DNA of 8,543 nt, from positions 1 through 8,543 of the forward strand of contig JAFGUL010000093.1 of NCBI GenBank assembly GCA_016938535.1, given 5' to 3'. The DNA is from Candidatus Delongbacteria bacterium (lineage in GTDB: Bacteria > Delongbacteria > UBA4055). Below the pieces are notes generated by a model. It was not told the origin of the DNA. It saw nothing but the letters and a program-made list of their open reading frames with translations, and did not search any database. The translations under genes were made by a program, and so were the position numbers. Below, one piece after another: positions 1 to 6,876 of the stretch; positions within the stretch are counted from its first letter, which is position 1; each line of letters opens with the position of its first letter.

Positions 1-1865
1 AGGCCGAGTCCTGTTCCTCCGTATTTCCTGGTAGTGCTTATATCAGCCTGACTGAACCTCTCGAATATTCTCTCAATGTATTTATCCTCGATTCCGATTC
101 CGGTGTCTTTGACGCAGAATCTTAATTCCGAAGAGTTCTCGCTGTCTTTGATAATTTCGATAATCAGGTTAACCGATCCTGAATCTGTAAATTTGAAAGC
201 ATTTCCCAGCAGATTGTTTATAACCTGACCTATTTTCAGACTGTCTGAGCAGTAAATTCCGTTAAGATTTTCAGGCACATACTCTACATTGAAAACGATA
301 CCGCTTTTTTTAGATCTCATCTCAAATGGTGCAGAAATTGTCTTTATAAGTTTCCTAAGATCGAAATCAGAATTTTCTACTGCTACTTTACCTGATTCTA
401 TCTTAGAGAGGTCAAGAATGTCATTAAGTATCCTTACAAGTATTTGGGAAGATGCTTTAATTGTCTCTACGATCTCCTTCTGGTCGGGTGTAAGATCTGT
501 TTCGTCAAGAATTTCGCTCATGCCGTAGATCGCATTCATCGGTGTTCTTATCTCATGGCTCATATTTGCAAGGAATCGGGATTTTTCAAAACTTGCCTGT
601 TCAGCTTTATCTTTCAGCCTTATAAGTTCAGCTTCCGCTTCTTTGATCTTTGTAATATCAACAAAGGACTCGAGTATGTATTCAGTTTCCTTAACTCTTA
701 TTTTGCAGGCTTTTTTGAGAACCGATATATGTCTGCCGTTTTTATCTACAATTATTCTTTCCTGATTGTCAAACTCTTTTCCTTCGTCTATTATCGGACA
801 CTTGTTTACCAGTGACGGGCAGAAAGTCTGATTACATACTTTGCCGACGATCTCCTCCCTCTTAAATCCGAGCGTCTCCAGACCCGAATCATTTATCTTT
901 TCAATAGTTCTTTTTTCTATATCTATCAAAACGATCCCGACAGGTATGGATTCGTATATCTTAGATATGTAATCGCTGTAATCGGCCAGTTCCTTCTGTT
1001 TTAGATCGGAAAGCTCAATTTCTTCTTGGAGCATTTTGTTCTTTTCTTCCAGTCCGGTCCTGTATCTCAGAATTGTATCCTGAACATTCCGTGAAAAATT
1101 CCTGAACAGGTAGTAGTAAACGGTAAGAAACAAGATCAGGAGTCCGATTATTAAAGAGATCCTGAATACAAAGTCCTTCTTGTACCTCTGAACATCTTCT
1201 TCTATTATTTCAGTGATATGATTTGAATAATATCCCTGGGCAAAGATCCAGTTGAACTCAGGGTAATATTTGAAATATGAAGTTTTCCTGTCATAAAGTC
1301 CTGTTTTCGGGTCCTTATACATGTAGCTAACGAAAGCTTCGCCGGCCTCATTTATCTTTTTCATGAACTCTTTTCTGAATTCAAAGCCTTCAATATCCCT
1401 GTAATCTTCGTCAATGAGATTTCCCACAAGATCGGGTCTGTTGGGGTTGATCAGCATTCTGGCAAAATTCTTTCCTCCCTCCGGCTTCAAAAGTTCATAA
1501 ACAAAAATATATTCCTGTGAACCCTGCAGATCGAGAGAAGTTATCTCTTCCAGTACGATCTCCTTTACCGACCGGATCATTTTGCCGTTTTCCGGATGAT
1601 CGAATTTTTCTTTAAGATAATTTGTGTGTACTTTCCTTCTGTATTCCGTGTTTGAAACGATCGCGTCCACTTCAAATTTGATCCTCTGCTGAAAAAGTTT
1701 ATTCAGATGTCTTTTCGTGGATTCAATGTTATCCCTGTACTCATGGTAATATTTGGGAGTGTATATAGATGCGAGTGTTAGAGCTATTCCGGAAACTAGT
1801 ATAAAGGAATATCTTACGATCACTTTTGCGACATTATTTTCGTCGAATCTGATAAATCTGTTCAT
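1..1865 (-). CDS. Cache-PAS sensor histidine kinase, C-terminus cut by the window edge
   Basis: A membrane-bound sensor kinase that should autophosphorylate on histidine in response to an extracytoplasmic and possibly a cytoplasmic cue. 621 residues are visible. TM1 is at about 15-35. An extracytoplasmic region of about 190 residues resembles a Cache domain (NPNRPDLVGN motif; NWIFAQGYY around W206). TM2 is at about 233-254, followed by a predicted coiled coil (266-300) with no evident HAMP, then a PAS domain (about 300-410) with cysteines at 344, 349, 356 and 387. The HisKA H-box is MSHEIRTPMN with phospho-acceptor H437. The HATPase has the N-box (N551, N555), G1 DTGIGI (587-592) and G2 GGTGLG (616-621), where the window ends. 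The ATG start directly follows an in-frame TGA, with GGAG nine bases upstream. It is transcribed away from the Kdo operon. A receiver domain or cognate regulator may lie beyond the edge. Kinase identity is certain; the signal is unknown. Confidence 0.95.
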   Translation of the reverse strand, partial: MNRFIRFDENNVAKVIVRYSFILVSGIALTLASIYTPKYYHEYRDNIESTKRHLNKLFQQRIKFEVDAIVSNTEYRRKVHTNYLKEKFDHPENGKMIRSVKEIVLEEITSLDLQGSQEYIFVYELLKPEGGKNFARMLINPNRPDLVGNLIDEDYRDIEGFEFRKEFMKKINEAGEAFVSYMYKDPKTGLYDRKTSYFKYYPEFNWIFAQGYYSNHITEIIEEDVQRYKKDFVFRISLIIGLLILFLTVYYYLFRNFSRNVQDTILRYRTGLEEKNKMLQEEIELSDLKQKELADYSDYISKIYESIPVGIVLIDIEKRTIEKINDSGLETLGFKREEIVGKVCNQTFCPSLVNKCPIIDEGKEFDNQERIIVDKNGRHISVLKKACKIRVKETEYILESFVDITKIKEAEAELIRLKDKAEQASFEKSRFLANMSHEIRTPMNAIYGMSEILDETDLTPDQKEIVETIKASSQILVRILNDILDLSKIESGKVAVENSDFDLRKLIKTISAPFEMRSKKSGIVFNVEYVPENLNGIYCSDSLKIGQVINNLLGNAFKFTDSGSVNLIIEIIKDSENSSELRFCVKDTGIGIEDKYIERIFERFSQADISTTRKYGGTGLG

Positions 1866-1928
1866 TCACACATTCTCCGTTCCGTTATATAAAGTAAACA
1901 AAAAAACGACATTTGTAAATAATAATAT

Positions 1929-1957
1929 TTGAAAAAAAAAGCAAACTGTGTTATATT
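1929..1957 (+). promoter_or_regulatory. Predicted sigma-70-type promoter of the kdsA operon
   Basis: A -35 box TTGAAA (1929-1934) and a -10 box TATATT (1952-1957) are separated by exactly 17 bases. A TG at 1949-1950 one base before the -10 makes it an extended -10. Transcription should begin near 1964, giving a leader of about 45 bases before kdsA. It is the only clear promoter ahead of the eight-gene run. For the divergent kinase I see only poor candidates (TATATA near 1876-1881 on the minus strand without a well-spaced -35). Confidence 0.55.
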
Positions 1958-1985
1958 TAAGTCTCTTTAAAAATGACGGACTTAA
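1957..1985. repeat. 7-bp inverted repeat over the expected transcription start
   Basis: TTAAGTC at 1957-1963 and its perfect reverse complement GACTTAA at 1979-1985 are separated by 15 bases. Wobble pairing could extend the stem by one pair inward and one outward. It begins at the last base of the -10 and spans the expected start site, so it could be an operator or a leader hairpin. In AT-rich DNA a repeat of this length can also occur by chance. Confidence 0.35.
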
Positions 1986-2009
1986 GTTAATTGCCGGAAA
2001 GGAAATATT

Positions 2010-2822
2010 ATGAATAAAAATACAGTTAAACAGGATCGCAGAGATATGTTCTTTATTGCCGGTCCCTGCGTTATCGAATCTGAAGAGATAACGATGAAGA
2101 TAGCAGGAGAGCTCCACAGTATATCAAAAAGAACAAAAGCTGAGATAATATTCAAAGCATCATATACAAAAGCGAACAGATCAAGCATAAACTCCTTTAC
2201 AGGTCCGGGAATTGTCAAAGGACTTGAGATCCTTAAAAAGGTTAAAGAGGAGTTCGGTTTTAAGATACTGACGGATGTTCACACTGAAGCAGAGGCTGAG
2301 ATCGCAGGTGAAAAAGTTGACATTATTCAGATCCCGGCTTTTTTATGCAGACAGACCGATCTTATTCTTGCAGCTGCAGGAACGGGAAAGATCGTAAACA
2401 TTAAAAAAGGTCAGTTCGCTTCCGCAAAGGAAATGAAACTGGCTGCGGATAAAGTCCTTTCAGCCGGAAACGGCAATATAATGCTTACGGAAAGAGGTAC
2501 AACATTCGGTTATAATAATCTCGTTGTGGATTTCAGGAATTTCATGGAGATGAAAGAGTTCGGGTATCCCGTAATTTATGATGTGACACACTCGCTCCAA
2601 AAACCTGCCGCGGAAGGGGAAATATCGGGAGGTCAGCCTGAATACGCACTCAGAATGGCCTGCGCTGCAGCAGCGACCGGATGTGTTAACGGGATCTTTT
2701 TTGAAACCCATACAGATCCCGGTTCAGCGCTTTCAGACAGCAGGTCTATGATAGATTTAAAGACTGCTGAAGAGCTTATAGAAAAAGTAATGAAAATCAG
2801 TAAAGAGATAAGGAGATCATGA
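2010..2822 (+). CDS. kdsA: 3-deoxy-D-manno-octulosonate 8-phosphate synthase, metal-dependent type
   Basis: Condenses phosphoenolpyruvate with D-arabinose 5-phosphate to Kdo-8-phosphate, the committed step to the Kdo of lipid A inner core; cytoplasmic. At 270 residues it matches the family. Signature stretches include IAGPCVIESEE (16-26), FKASYTKANRSS (48-59), IIQIPAFLCRQTD (105-117), LTERGTTFGYNN (159-170), YDVTHSLQKP (190-199) and FFETHTDPGSALSDSRS (230-246). C20, H194, E232 and D243 fit the four metal ligands of the Aquifex-type enzyme in identity and nearly in spacing (C11, H185, E222, D233); the metal-free E. coli type has Asn in place of the Cys. The ATG has AAAGGA six bases upstream. 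It is first in the operon, and its stop overlaps the next gene in ATGA. Confidence 0.97.
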   Translation: MNKNTVKQDRRDMFFIAGPCVIESEEITMKIAGELHSISKRTKAEIIFKASYTKANRSSINSFTGPGIVKGLEILKKVKEEFGFKILTDVHTEAEAEIAGEKVDIIQIPAFLCRQTDLILAAAGTGKIVNIKKGQFASAKEMKLAADKVLSAGNGNIMLTERGTTFGYNNLVVDFRNFMEMKEFGYPVIYDVTHSLQKPAAEGEISGGQPEYALRMACAAAATGCVNGIFFETHTDPGSALSDSRSMIDLKTAEELIEKVMKISKEIRRS

Positions 2823-3325
2823 AAGAAATCAAACTTGTAATACTCGATGTTGACGGAGCTATGACCGACGGGATGGTTTACTACAGTTCTAACGGGGAGC
2901 TTATGAAACCCTTCTGCGTAAAAGACGGTTTTTTTATTAAGCATGTCGGTCCGGAGAACGGTATCAGATTTGCCGTCATAACCGGAGGTTTTCCAGAAAT
3001 AGTTAAAAAAAGAGCGGAAGTTATGGGGATCGAAGACATATATTTCGGACATGTAGATAAATCAGAAGCATATTTGAAGTTAAAAGAAAAACATTCTCTG
3101 TCGGATGAAGAGATAGCTTATTTCGGTGATGACTGGTTCGACTGGTCGGCTATGAAATATGCAGGTTTGAAAGGTTCGCCGTGCGATGCTGCACCTGAGA
3201 TCAGAGAAAAAGCTGATTTTGTTACCGGCGCTCCGTCCGGAAAAGGCGCTGTGAGAGAATTTCTTGAATTTATTTTAAAAAGAGACGGTAAATTTGAATC
3301 GGCTAAAAAGAAATATCTTGATTAG
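2819..3325 (+). CDS. kdsC: HAD-family phosphatase, probable Kdo-8-phosphate phosphatase
   Basis: Likely removes phosphate from Kdo-8-phosphate, the step after KdsA, in the cytoplasm. It is a compact 168-residue HAD protein without a cap domain. Motif I is DVDGAMTDG (10-18) with nucleophile D10 and acid/base D12; motif II is VITGG (53-57, T55); motif III is K81 in HVDKSEAY; motif IV is FGDDWFD (102-108). The family C-terminal signature appears as GKGAVREF (141-148). Differences from textbook KdsC are ITGG for ITGR and WFDWSAM for the usual DLxxM segment, so a related sugar-acid phosphatase (for example acting on NeuNAc-9-phosphate) is possible. The ATGA overlap with kdsA argues strongly for the Kdo role. 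GGAG lies three bases before the ATG. Its last 32 bases overlap the lptC reading frame. Confidence 0.88.
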   Translation: MKEIKLVILDVDGAMTDGMVYYSSNGELMKPFCVKDGFFIKHVGPENGIRFAVITGGFPEIVKKRAEVMGIEDIYFGHVDKSEAYLKLKEKHSLSDEEIAYFGDDWFDWSAMKYAGLKGSPCDAAPEIREKADFVTGAPSGKGAVREFLEFILKRDGKFESAKKKYLD

Positions 3326-3878
3326 ATCAGTTTCGCTCCTTATTGTTTTTTTTAATCTGTCCTGCGAAAAAGAAAAGATCGTGGCAGAGAGGGCTCTATC
3401 CGACGGTGAACAAAAGATAGCGGACAACAGGATCTGGAATATGGATATTGACATAACGAACGCAGGCATAACAAAGGCTAAAGTGCGTGCAGGATATGTT
3501 GAAAGGGAATATCTTGCCAATTTCAAGTACTCGGTCAATAATATCGATTCCGGACTGGAGATAGATTTTTATGAAAAAGGAGAAATTACCGGGATCCTCA
3601 ACAGCAGAAGGGGGATAATCAATGACCTGAGCGAGGTGTTTACTGCAATTGACGAGGTCATTTTCAAATCCAGCTCCGGTTACACTCTATACACAGACAC
3701 TCTTATATGGGACAGGAAAGCAGCACAGATACACACTGAATCTGATGTAATGATGGTTAAGGATAGCAGGGATACTTTATACGGAGAAGGTTTTGTAAGT
3801 GACGACAGACTTGAATCGTACGAGATAAGGAAACCGAAGGGAAAAGCTCTTCTGGAAGATGTCAAACTAAAAAAATAG
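3294..3878 (+). CDS. lptC: LptC-like LPS transport lipoprotein
   Basis: Resembles LptC, the inner-membrane-anchored bridge component that receives LPS from the LptB2FG ABC transporter and passes it to LptA. The 194-residue protein has a basic N-terminus, a hydrophobic segment (about 8-21) and a lipobox-like FNLSC with C24, so I infer a lipid anchor rather than the E. coli transmembrane anchor; N at -3 is atypical. The rest has the LptC/OstA beta pattern: GLEIDFYEKGEITG (87-100), TLYTDTLIWD (131-140), then GEGFVSDDRLESYEI (164-178). The start is uncertain. TTG at 3294 overlaps kdsC by 32 bases and gives a normal signal peptide but has a weak SD; TTG at 3318 would give a very short one. No lptA or lptB follows, although lptA often does. 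Confidence 0.82.
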   Translation: MNRLKRNILIRSVSLLIVFFNLSCEKEKIVAERALSDGEQKIADNRIWNMDIDITNAGITKAKVRAGYVEREYLANFKYSVNNIDSGLEIDFYEKGEITGILNSRRGIINDLSEVFTAIDEVIFKSSSGYTLYTDTLIWDRKAAQIHTESDVMMVKDSRDTLYGEGFVSDDRLESYEIRKPKGKALLEDVKLKK

Positions 3879-3881
3879 AGG
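3877..3881 (+). promoter_or_regulatory. Ribosome binding site that decides the yicC TTG start
   Basis: AGAGG sits six bases before TTG at 3888. The first in-frame ATG (3900) has no comparable site, so translation most likely begins at TTG, keeping the conserved LRSMTGYG N-terminus. It overlaps the lptC stop codon (3876-3878), consistent with coupled translation. Confidence 0.6.
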
Positions 3882-3887
3882 TACAGA

Positions 3888-4763
3888 TTGCTCAGATCAA
3901 TGACAGGATACGGTAAAAATTCGGTCTCTTCGGAAAGATCGGATATCGAGATAGAAGTGAAAAGTGTGAATCACAGGTTTCTTGATCTGAATTTCAGGAT
4001 GCCGCAAATTTTTAATGATCTCGAGATGAAACTCAGGGAAAAAGCAAAAAAAATGATAGCGAGAGGAAGCGTTACCGTATATATCAATGTGAATTCAAAA
4101 TTTACTTCGGAAAGGGCGAAATCTGTAGATATTGAAGCCGCGAGAGCTTATAAAGAAACACTTGAAAAACTCAGAAGCGAGCTTTCTATCGGTCAGGAAA
4201 TATCAATGGATATGATCCTTAAATTTCAGGATATATTTGTTCAGACTGATGAAAAAGAATCCGGCGATACTCCGGAAAAAATTCTCGAAGGTTTCGAAAA
4301 AGCGGTTTCAGACATGCTCTCTTATCGTGAAAAAGAGGGTCAGAATATATTTACTGACCTTTCGGATCATGTTGATAAACTTGAGAAACTTGTTGATGAA
4401 ATCTCAAAGATGGCGGTTGACTGTTCAAAGATACAGTTCGAAAAACTGATGTTAAGGCTTAAAAATTTTGAACTGCAGGAATCATTTTCTAAAGAAAGGC
4501 TTGAGCAGGAACTTGTGATGATAAGCGACAGAGTTGATATTTCTGAGGAGATTTCCAGATTAAGATCGCACATTTCTTTATTCCGTGAAACACTTGAACA
4601 GGACAGACCTGTAGGAAAGACTATAAACAATCTGACGCAGGAAATGCACAGGGAGGCAAGCACGATCTCGGCAAAGACGAATTTAACTGAGATATCGCAT
4701 ATTTCTGTAGGTATGAAGGAAATAATCGAAATGATAAGAGAACAGGCTCAGAATGTCGAATAA
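3888..4763 (+). CDS. yicC: YicC/YloC-family endoribonuclease
   Basis: A member of the YicC family, linked in E. coli to endonucleolytic RNA cleavage and small-RNA turnover; cytoplasmic. At 291 residues it is the usual length. The N-terminal domain begins with the family signature LRSMTGYG (2-9), then SVNHRFLDLNFRMP (26-39) and RGSVTVYI (59-66). The C-terminal part carries YREKEG (146-151), DISEEISRLRSHI (217-229) and TQEMHREASTISAKT (250-264). The usual GRKLDF segment is altered to GKTINN (243-248). The TTG start is preferred over ATG at 3900 because AGAGG lies six bases upstream and the family normally begins M-[IL]-R-S-M-T-G. It overlaps gmk by 11 bases, the order also known from Bacillus yloC-gmk-rpoZ-coaBC. 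Confidence 0.93.
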   Translation: MLRSMTGYGKNSVSSERSDIEIEVKSVNHRFLDLNFRMPQIFNDLEMKLREKAKKMIARGSVTVYINVNSKFTSERAKSVDIEAARAYKETLEKLRSELSIGQEISMDMILKFQDIFVQTDEKESGDTPEKILEGFEKAVSDMLSYREKEGQNIFTDLSDHVDKLEKLVDEISKMAVDCSKIQFEKLMLRLKNFELQESFSKERLEQELVMISDRVDISEEISRLRSHISLFRETLEQDRPVGKTINNLTQEMHREASTISAKTNLTEISHISVGMKEIIEMIREQAQNVE

Positions 4764-5322
4764 AGGTAAGCTCATAGTTTTTTCCGCTCCCTCAGGATCA
4801 GGCAAGACAACTCTGATCAACATGCTCAGGAAAGAATTCCCTGATCTCGAATTCTCTGTTTCCGCAACAACCAGACCGCCGAGAGGTTCGGAAAAGGACG
4901 GGGTCGAATATTTTTTTCTAAGTAAGGAGGAGTTTGAGAAAAGAGCCGTTAACGGGGAATTTGTGGAATATAAGACCGTTTACGGAAATCTTTACGGAAC
5001 TCTGAGATCCTTTGTCGAAAAGAGCATTCAGTCAGGAAGGCATATAATTTTCGATATAGATGTGCAGGGCGGACTTGCCGTTAAAGAACAGTATCCTGAT
5101 GATTCAGTCATGATATTCATTTATCCTCCTTCACCGGACGAACTCGAAAAGAGATTAAAGCTTCGCGGGACCGACTCTATCGAGACTATAGAAAAAAGAC
5201 TGAAATTCGCTAAAATAGAAATGGATAAAATGAAAGAATATTCGTATAATATATGTAATGACTCACTGGAGTCGGCATACAAAGAAATTAAGGCTGTACT
5301 TAAAAAAGAAGAAATAATTTAA
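4753..5322 (+). CDS. gmk: Guanylate kinase
   Basis: Phosphorylates GMP to GDP with ATP in purine nucleotide synthesis and salvage; cytoplasmic. The 189-residue length is typical. The P-loop is APSGSGKTT (12-20). The GMP-binding segment is SATTRPPRGSEKDGVEY (37-53) with R41 and R44, followed by GEFVEYKTVYGNLYGT (68-83). The Walker B-like strand is DIDVQGG (101-107), the lid is around RLKLRGTDS (134-142), and the family end motif appears as YNICNDSLESA (165-175). All residues expected for catalysis are present. The ATG lies inside the last codons of yicC, implying translational coupling; CAGG is about five bases upstream. Its place between yicC and an omega gene is a long-conserved order in many bacteria. 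Confidence 0.97.
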   Translation: MSNKGKLIVFSAPSGSGKTTLINMLRKEFPDLEFSVSATTRPPRGSEKDGVEYFFLSKEEFEKRAVNGEFVEYKTVYGNLYGTLRSFVEKSIQSGRHIIFDIDVQGGLAVKEQYPDDSVMIFIYPPSPDELEKRLKLRGTDSIETIEKRLKFAKIEMDKMKEYSYNICNDSLESAYKEIKAVLKKEEII

Positions 5323-5343
5323 TTTAAAAACAGGAAACGAAGA

Positions 5344-5676
5344 ATGAAAAAGAAACACGAGATCATTAACGACAAGGACGACAGAAAGATCAGCCAGGAG
5401 CATTTTGAGGAGAAAACGAAAAATGTATATGAGGCAGTAATGATCCTCGGTCAGAGAATGAGAGAGATCGAAAGAAAGAACGCAAGCGAATTTGAAGAAC
5501 TCAGGAATTCATTTCTTGATGAAAGAAGCGAAAAAGAATACAGCAAAGAATATATACCGGAGATAAATGAAGAGGACCTGCCGGTTTTCCCTAAAGCTAT
5601 TAGAGTGGCAATGAACGAAATGCTGAACGACGAACTGGAATGGGAGTATGAAGATCTCACAAAACTTGAAGACTAA
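5344..5676 (+). CDS. rpoZ: RNA polymerase omega-subunit-like protein (RpoZ/Rpb6 family), divergent
   Basis: A 110-residue, highly charged protein in the slot between gmk and coaBC where rpoZ normally sits. Omega helps assemble and stabilise the beta-prime subunit of RNA polymerase. The match rests on two segments: KTKNVYEAVMILGQRMREIE (24-43), equivalent to the omega NxYELVxxxAxRAxxI core, and PKAIRVAMNEMLNDELEW (83-100), equivalent to the later PxxxALEEixxGK segment. Between them is a Glu/Lys/Ser-rich stretch (44-80). The canonical GxPxV tract is not evident, and the form recalls the omega-like proteins of Bacteroidetes and Chlorobi. AGGA lies eight bases before the ATG. It follows gmk by 21 bases and overlaps coaBC by 29. 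Without the gene order I would be less sure. Confidence 0.72.
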   Translation: MKKKHEIINDKDDRKISQEHFEEKTKNVYEAVMILGQRMREIERKNASEFEELRNSFLDERSEKEYSKEYIPEINEEDLPVFPKAIRVAMNEMLNDELEWEYEDLTKLED

Positions 5677-6862
5677 AAATATCCTGATTGGAATAACGGG
5701 CGGGATCGCAGCTTACAAGACCTGTTATCTCATAAGACATTTCAAGAAAAAAGGTCATAATGTCAAGGTAGTGATCTCAAAAAACGGACTTGAGTTCATT
5801 ACTGAGACCACGCTCAGAACTTTATCCGGAGAGCAGGTATATTCCGATACTTTCGGGAATGTTAATGAATGGTCAACCGAGCATATTTCTGTAACGGATT
5901 GGGCTGATTTATTTATCGTAGCACCTGCAACGGCCAATATAATTGGAAAGCTTGCGAACGGGATAGCTGATGACGCTTTGAGTACAGCTCTGATAGCCTA
6001 CAACAAAGAACTGATTATCTGCCCTGCCATGAACGATAAAATGTATTTCAATCCAGCCGTTCAGAGGAATATCAAGAACCTTAAAAAGCAGGGAGTCATT
6101 TTCATTGAGCCGGGAACCGGCGATCTTGCCTGCGGATACAAGGCTAAAGGAAGAATGGCTGAGCCGGAAGATATTTTCAGGGAAAGCCTGTTTTATCTGA
6201 ATCGTACGGATTCTCTCAAAGGGAAAAAAATACTTGTATCGGCAGGCAGAACCGAAGAACTCATTGATCCGGTCAGGTATATCTCGAATTTCTCAAGCGG
6301 TAAAACGGGTTTCAGGATAGCTGAAGCTGCTTCTTGTGCCGGAGCGGATACTGTACTTGTAACAGGCCCGACGGCTGAAACATGCAATTCTCATATTAAA
6401 AGGGTAAATGTTCAGTCTGCTGAGGACATGTACAAAGCAGTTTCAGAAGAATTTAAAAAGGCCGACTGCGTCATAATGTCCGCGGCAGTGGCCGATTATT
6501 CACCCTCAATGTCAGTAACAAAGATAAAGAAATCGGGGGACAGTTTTAAACTGGAACTGAAGAAAACGAAAGACATTCTAAAAGAACTCGGTAAACTCAA
6601 AAGAAAAGGTCAGATACTTGTAGGATTCGCACTTGAGACTGATAACGGAAGAAAGAATGCGCTAAAAAAGCTTAAAGACAAGAACCTTGATATGATAATA
6701 CTGAACGAAACAGGCAGGGAAAATCCTGCTTTCGGATCAGATACCAACAGGATCACAATAATTACCCAGGATAAAGCTGAAGAGCTTCCGGTCATGGACA
6801 AAAGTGAAATAGCAGGCATTATCATAAAAAAGATCGAAGGGCTGTTTAAAAGTTCTAAATAA
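5648..6862 (+). CDS. coaBC: Bifunctional phosphopantothenoylcysteine decarboxylase / phosphopantothenate-cysteine ligase
   Basis: Carries two consecutive steps of coenzyme A synthesis: CoaB joins cysteine to 4'-phosphopantothenate, and the FMN-dependent CoaC domain decarboxylates the product. The 404 residues match the fused enzyme. CoaC half (about 9-185): GITGGIAAYK (15-24), catalytic H79 in STEHISVTDWAD, APATANIIGKLANG (92-105), PAMNDKMY (126-133) and the flexible-flap C162 in ACGYKAKGRM. CoaB half (about 190-400): SAGRTEELIDPVRYISNFSS (198-217) with N214, AAVADYSP (279-286) and the KIKK lysine cluster (292-295) that corresponds to the E. coli active-site lysine. The start is ambiguous: ATG at 5648 lies within rpoZ with GGGAG only one base away, and TTG at 5666 is the alternative. 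It ends 14 bases before the FecR gene start. Confidence 0.96.
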   Translation: MKISQNLKTKNILIGITGGIAAYKTCYLIRHFKKKGHNVKVVISKNGLEFITETTLRTLSGEQVYSDTFGNVNEWSTEHISVTDWADLFIVAPATANIIGKLANGIADDALSTALIAYNKELIICPAMNDKMYFNPAVQRNIKNLKKQGVIFIEPGTGDLACGYKAKGRMAEPEDIFRESLFYLNRTDSLKGKKILVSAGRTEELIDPVRYISNFSSGKTGFRIAEAASCAGADTVLVTGPTAETCNSHIKRVNVQSAEDMYKAVSEEFKKADCVIMSAAVADYSPSMSVTKIKKSGDSFKLELKKTKDILKELGKLKRKGQILVGFALETDNGRKNALKKLKDKNLDMIILNETGRENPAFGSDTNRITIITQDKAEELPVMDKSEIAGIIIKKIEGLFKSSK

Positions 6863-6866
6863 CCGT

Positions 6867-6871
6867 GGGGG
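6867..6871 (+). promoter_or_regulatory. Ribosome binding site that decides the start of the FecR-domain gene
   Basis: GGGGG lies five bases before ATG at 6877. The upstream in-frame GTG at 6865 overlaps this tract and has no site of its own, so the ATG is preferred. It also places the hydrophobic signal peptide right at the N-terminus. Confidence 0.55.
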
Positions 6872-6876
6872 ATGAT

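Larger units (their letters stand above)
1866..2009. other. Divergent intergenic region between the kinase and kdsA
   Basis: A 144-base AT-rich spacer with no open frame of note. It contains the rightward promoter, the inverted repeat, a run of nine A residues (1932-1940), the kinase ribosome site on the minus strand (GGAG, complement of 1875-1878) and the kdsA ribosome site AAAGGA (1998-2003). No riboswitch or small-RNA signature was recognised. Confidence 0.7.

Noticed and set aside
289..815. Two plus-strand open frames (289-528 and 444-815) inside the kinase region
   Set aside because: They run antisense to a clearly coding histidine kinase with all its motifs, have no ribosome site, and show no recognisable domain.
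1875..1925. A minus-strand promoter for the kinase (TTTACA with TATATA)
   Set aside because: The -35-like TTTACA and the -10-like TATATA/TTTATA are about 20 or more bases apart, so the spacing is poor; noted only as a weak candidate.
2633..3052. A 139-codon minus-strand frame across the kdsA/kdsC junction
   Set aside because: Antisense shadow of two confidently identified genes; composition is not protein-like and no ribosome site is evident.
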